From Casuarina equisetifolia (Eukaryota; Streptophyta; Magnoliopsida; Fagales; Casuarinaceae), in assembly GCA_028551475.1 (NCBI GenBank), contig CM052360.1:2344501-2408500 (forward strand): 64,000 nt of DNA. Reading direction: 5' to 3'. The position numbers were made by a program, and so were the translations under genes. Position 1 is the stretch's first letter. The number at the start of each line of letters is the position of its first letter. Shown here piece after piece: positions 59,575 to 64,000 of the stretch. The notes below the pieces were generated by a model. That model was not told the origin of the DNA and did no database searches. It was given only the letters and a program-made list of their open reading frames with translations.

Positions 59575-61170
59575 CTAGGCTCTTATCAATTTAGATACAA
59601 ATTCATCGATGTTCTTGTCTGAAGATCCACCCTCACTGACTGCTGCAACGGCCAAACTCCTATACTTCTTGGCATTCTCTTTCATTTCTTTCCCTCTTTC
59701 TCCCTCCATTACTTCCCTAATGCACGATTGGATCTCTTCTTTTCCCACAATTCCATTCTCATCAACCTTGACCTTAATTCCCACCTTCCAAACATCCTTA
59801 ACAAATGCGGCGTTTGTTGTCTGATCAGTCCATTGTGGCATCACCACCAAGGGCACTCCCAAGCTCAATGCCTCAAGGGTTGAATTCCATCCACCGTGAG
59901 TTAGAAAGCAGCCGATGGCCTTATCCGATAGCACTGCCACTTGGGGGCTCCATTTCACCACCAAGCCCTTATCGCCTATCTCTTCCACAAATTTTTCTGG
60001 AAGGTTTTCCTCCTCTGAATCTTTAACCACCCATAAGAAAAAGAAACTGCTTCCCTTTAGAACCAGCGCTAATTCCTCCATCTGCTTCTTGCTTAAAAAG
60101 GCCATGCTGCCAAAGGAGACATAAACCACTGATGCTTCTGGCTTGGTTTTCAACCAACTGGTGCAAACAGATGTGTCAAATTTGAAAAGGTTAAGACCAT
60201 AATCATTGTCATTCTCAACACGATCATCCAAGTAAGTAGATGGAATGGTCGGGCCAATTGTCAGCACTGGGCAAACTTTTGACATTGAATCCACCACCTG
60301 AAATCATAAAGCACAGAGTGACTTTTTATCAGTACAAAGGTGATTAACGTAGCACGTGACAAGAGTGGCAAGCTTACTTCTACAACATAATCTTTCCCCT
60401 TCTTTACTATATTATTATCTGAAGCAGATTCCTAAAAGAAACGGAGCTAATGCAGCGTTTTAAGTTCAGCTCCAGATGATTCCAAGCAGATTCATGACAA
60501 TGAAATAAGCTATAACATAACCCACCTCAAGTTCCAGTTCGTGGAAGGTATTGACAAGAACCGAATCGGCTCTGTCCGTGTTAGAATATTGATTTAGCAC
60601 CATCTCAAAATAAGCCGGGTAGGATCCAGACACAGAAATGAAGGATGGCATGTCTTCAAGCTCGAGCAACGGTAGACCTGGAATTGAGACAGGTGTAGAA
60701 GAAATCGGAAGCTTCAAGAGTCCACGGTGCACATAATAGTATATGAGATTAACAGCGCAGGTTTGAGTAAAGAAAGCAGCTCCAAAGATGCCAAACTTTT
60801 TGGCTACCTCCAAAGCCCAAGGTAAAAAGGGATCGTATATTATACAATCAATGGGGTTTGCTGTGTCTTTGTACCTCATAATGAGGTCGGCTAGGGTTTT
60901 AGAGCCTGCTGCTTCCATCCGACTGAGATACGACGCGATGCTGTCCGCTTGGGCAAAGCCCCCTTCATCGTGGCCATCCGAAATGGTGTCAAACTGGACA
61001 GACTCCGATGACTGGGGCTGCATGGTGTTGTGGATGAAGATGGTGGTGGTCACCGTAGCTTTAACCCCTTTCGAGGCCAAGCGCTTAGAGAATTGAAGCA
61101 GTGGGTTCACATGGCCTTGGCTTGGATAGGGTAGGGCCAGAACATGGGCTCTAAACTTTTTCCCTGCCAT
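59575..61170 (-). CDS. Gene O: UGT74F-like glycosyltransferase, two exons, intact
   Basis: Exon 1 is 61170-60526 (215 codons, start MAGKKFRAHVLALPYP) with a GTGGGT donor. An open frame runs 22 codons further upstream through the CT-rich leader, but the start is chosen by alignment with G and I. Exon 2 is 60297-59575 (240 codons plus stop) after a CAG acceptor. The join reads LEVEVVDSMSK, the protein is 455 aa and the intron 228 bp. His20 and Asp113 are present. The PSPG box at 331-374 has [17 protein letters not shown] and MPQWTDQ; position 10 is Asp. TATA at 61238-61246 and TGACGTCA at 61431-61438. The 3' part of exon 2 was copied into N. Likely functional; salicylate-like acceptors are a guess from family. 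Confidence 0.94.
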
Positions 61171-61418
61171 CTCTCTCTCTCTCTCTCTGCCTCGCTTACG
61201 TATTCTTACTTCCGCATCTTGGAAGCAGTCAGGCAAGCTTTATATACCGGAAGAGGCACCCGTTGTCCTCCCTGAAGTTCCATCCTTCCTCAGTCCAGTC
61301 GAGTCCCACAGAGTTACGCACAATTCGGATCTTGCTTCCCTTTTTTTCTTTTTTCTTTTTTCCTTTTTTTTCTTTTTAATTTATCTTTTTGTCCTGATCT
61401 GAGCTGGAAACTATCAGC

Positions 61419-61446
61419 CCAGATCATCCATGACGTCAACCGGACT
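61419..61446. promoter_or_regulatory. TGACGTCA box, gene O promoter
   Basis: CCAGATCATCCATGACGTCA followed by ACCGGAC; palindrome at 61431-61438, 261 bp upstream of the ATG. Confidence 0.5.
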
Positions 61447-62712
61447 GCCACAGAACCCTAACTTGTCCCCCACGCTCTTTACGGGTAAAAAATCAATGGT
61501 AGTAAAAAATATATTATTTAATTCAAAAGTTAATTCATGTATTTATAAAATTTATTATACTACTACATAATAACGTGGGACTTATTTGCATATTTTAATA
61601 CATTCTATTATTATGACAATTAGATTATCAAACTATTATAGTACCACATCATGTAATATACAAGCTCAAATTAATAACAGATTATAGGAATGCTAAGGAG
61701 AATCTTGATTTAAATATTACATTAAAAGTTTCATTATTCAACTCAAATGTTGATTTAAAAATTAATAGAATTTATTATTTTATAAACAAAAGTTTTAATA
61801 ATGTAGGACTTGTTTATCACATTTTAACAAAAAGCATCCTAGATTAAGTTTGAAGTCTTTATCCAAAATTATAAACAAGTTCTTCTAGTTGTTTAAAGAC
61901 ATTGTCAATTAGTTTTCATGTCTTAAACCAAAATCAACATAAGATAGATAGTGAAAAAAGGTGGGTAGGAATTTCTTGGGTACCAAGAGTTTGAAAGTCT
62001 TCAACCATCGCTTCTCCGATGCACGATTGTCAAACAGTGTATGTCCCTTTTTAAATATCTTAATCTACCTGTTGAAAGACGATCAGAATTCGTCACGCAG
62101 GACGTCACTTACAAGTTCCTCTTCCTTTTTTTTTTCTTAAGGAATATCAATGCCGGAGGGTACCCAAAAAAGTGGTGAAAACTAGTCCTGGTTGTTAAAA
62201 AACAGAAGTCTTGACGTAGTTTGTGCTGCTCCGGCCAAATCAAATTTCATGTCCGGCAGTTGGACTGGTTTTTATATATTATCTATATTAGATTTTATAA
62301 AGAATGATAATATTCAACTTAAAATCATAAAATATTGAGTTAAAAATTCATCTATTTATAAATCATCTTTTAAATTTGTATGTTTCTCATGTGAAACTTG
62401 ATAATTCACATATTTTTTATTATAGTCCCCCAACTCTCCTCTCATAGTATCAGAAAAATTAACTTAATCTTAATAATTTTATCTTTGAGTATAAGACTTT
62501 CATCTAACATTTCTTTATATTAAAAATGTTTTAACTATTTCCTTACAATATTTACACCTCATCTTACCTTAACCATAAACCAATGTACTAGTAATGAAAT
62601 AGGGTGATAGGGAAAAAATGATGGAAACCTAATTTATGATATGATGTTACACTTCAATTGAAATTTGATACTATAGTTTAAAAAATATCTGCTCTCAAAC
62701 ACTTTTATTCAT
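61447..62712. other. Upstream flank of gene O and 3' flank of P
   Basis: Paralogous to 37911-39120 and then, in inverted form, to about 40195-40371. This continuity defines the ancestral order of the I-J block. No gene is seen. Confidence 0.75.
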
Positions 62713-64000
62713 TTATTCTCCTTGAGAAAGGAAACTAGCTTTGGTCAATCGAGATACAAATTCATCAATGTTCTTGTCTGAACTTCCACCCTCGCTGGCT
62801 GCTCTAATGGCTGAATCCTTCCATTTTTTAAGATTCTCTTTCATTTCCTTTCGTGCCTCTCCTTCCATTACTTTCCTAATGCATGACTGAATCTCTTCTC
62901 TTCCCACAAGCCCATTTTCATCTACCTTAACTCTAACCCCCACCTTCCATACATCCTGAATAAATTTGGCATCTGTCGTCTGATCAGTCCATTGTGGCAT
63001 CCCAACCAACGGGACTCCCAGGCTCAACCCCTCAAGGGTTGAATTCCACCCACAGTGAGTGAGAAAGCAACCTATGGCCTCGTTTGACAGCACTTCAGAT
63101 TGGTTGCTCCATTTCACCATCATGCCCTTATTGCCGATCTCTTGCACAAAGTTTTCCGGGAGGTTTGCCTCCTCTGAAGCCTTGACCACCCACAAGAAAT
63201 GGAAGCTGCTTTCTTTTAAGGCCGATGCCAGCTCCTCCATTTGCTTGTTGGTTAAATTGGCAAGGCTACCAAAGGATACATATACAACGGATTCTGCTGG
63301 CTTGGTGTTGAGCCAATTGGTGCAAACGGACGAGTCGCCCATTGGGAAGAGGTTTAGCCCATAATCTCTATCGTCTTTAACACGATTGTCCAAGTAGATG
63401 GATGGGATTGTTGGCCCAATTGTCAGCAATGGACAAACTTTCGACATAGAATCCACAGCCTGTTAGGGTAAAGCAATAAGGAAACCAAACCAACCTTTTA
63501 CGGGGAGAGATAAAAAATTGTTAGGTGGGTAACTGTATTAAGTTAATGAACACATGAAAATATTGATAGCCCAACTCTGTCATATTACTTCATTTCTGTT
63601 TAAAAAATATATTGTAAATAAAATACAAACCTTGTCCTTAAAAGCTAGTTTTAATGAAAATAAATTTTCTTAATATAATATTAAAATCTAAAAGTGTAAA
63701 AAAAAATGACACCTCCTATGCATGAAAGGTAAAGGGAAGGTAATCTTTTACAAAGTTAAACTTCAAATCTCCGTGATCAAATCAAAGTATCCAAATAAAC
63801 CGAGCCTATGCAGTTTGTAAAGATCATCCACATGATGTCCAAGTAGATCCATAAAAAATGAAAACATGGTATAGCACAACCCACCTCAACCTCCAGCTCA
63901 TAGAACGTGTTGACAAGAGCAAAATCAGCTTTGTCCGCGTTGGAGAACTGACTTAGCACCATCTCAAAGTAAGCTGGATACGTTCCAGGCTTGTATATGA
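62713..64000 (-). CDS. Gene P: UGT74-type glycosyltransferase, 5' end beyond window
   Basis: Exon 2 is 63459-62713 (248 codons plus stop, AACAG acceptor). The 3' end of exon 1 is 63885-64000, ending ...ALVNTFYELEVE before GTGGGT. The intron is 425 bp. Unlike the other subcluster-2 genes the PSPG box keeps Cys ([10 protein letters not shown]), has [12 protein letters not shown], and starts WSNQSEVLSNEAIG, with Asn where others have Pro at position 3. The tail SRLTKASFLSQGE is longer than in G, I and O. It is the intact partner of pseudogene J; exon 1 cannot be judged fully here. Confidence 0.9.

Larger units (their letters stand above)
48312..59850. repeat. Tandem segmental duplication, two units of about 5.77 kb
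   Basis: Matching positions are offset by 5770 bp (exons of M and N), 5756 bp (after a shorter CTTTTT tract in the second unit) and 5770 bp again near the far end. By eye the copies differ at few positions. The junction lies in a stretch of about 120 bp, 54082-54202, identical in M, N and O, inside the PSPG coding region. Unit 1 is about 48312-54081 and unit 2 about 54082-59850. Confidence 0.92.

Noticed and set aside
1-64000. tRNA, rRNA, CRISPR arrays and bacterial-type operons
   Set aside because: I saw no sequence of these kinds; the intron-bearing plant genes make the prokaryotic features inapplicable.

Overview
The window comes from a plant nuclear genome, most likely a eudicot. It is AT-rich, its genes carry introns, plant-type L1 LINEs are present, and every recognisable host gene is a plant family-1 UDP-glycosyltransferase (UGT) of the UGT74 group. 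The genes are spliced from two exons. Exon 1 holds the acceptor-binding N-terminal domain and exon 2 holds the UDP-sugar-binding domain with the PSPG box. All genes and relics lie on the minus strand, head to tail; the one plus-strand fragment was flipped by a local inversion.

Two subclusters are visible. Subcluster 1 (about 1.7-22.2 kb) has three apparently intact genes (A, C, E), one gene with a frameshift (D), and three exon-1 fragments. Their starts read MERQTHILVIPYP or close variants. Subcluster 2 (about 23.5-64 kb) is UGT74F-like (MAGKxFRAHVL start, GHDEGGFAQA motif). It holds intact G, I and O, an apparently intact exon 2 of P running off the window end, and pseudogenes H, J, K, L, M and N. 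Two LINEs with clear target-site duplications sit in the intron of H. Exon 2 of J was split by a 1.65-kb repeat, a LINE then inserted into that repeat, and about 1.25 kb was then inverted.

The main structural event is a tandem duplication with a unit of about 5.77 kb (48.3-59.85 kb). Its junction falls inside the PSPG-box coding sequence of gene N, so the exon 2 of N is a hybrid: its 3' half is like O and its 5' half is like M. M and N share the same one-base deletion in exon 1, so the frameshift came before the duplication. Blocks [I-J] and [O-P] are also paralogous, and H, K and L share a 39-bp deletion. The locus is an active birth-and-death array.

In subcluster 2 most promoters, including relics with no exon left, carry a conserved block around TGACGTCA or TGACG, about 245-360 bp upstream of the ATG. 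This resembles a binding site for TGA-type bZIP factors. Together with similarity to UGT74F (salicylate/anthranilate glucosyltransferases), it suggests an inducible small-acid glucosylation locus. Substrates cannot be read from the sequence.
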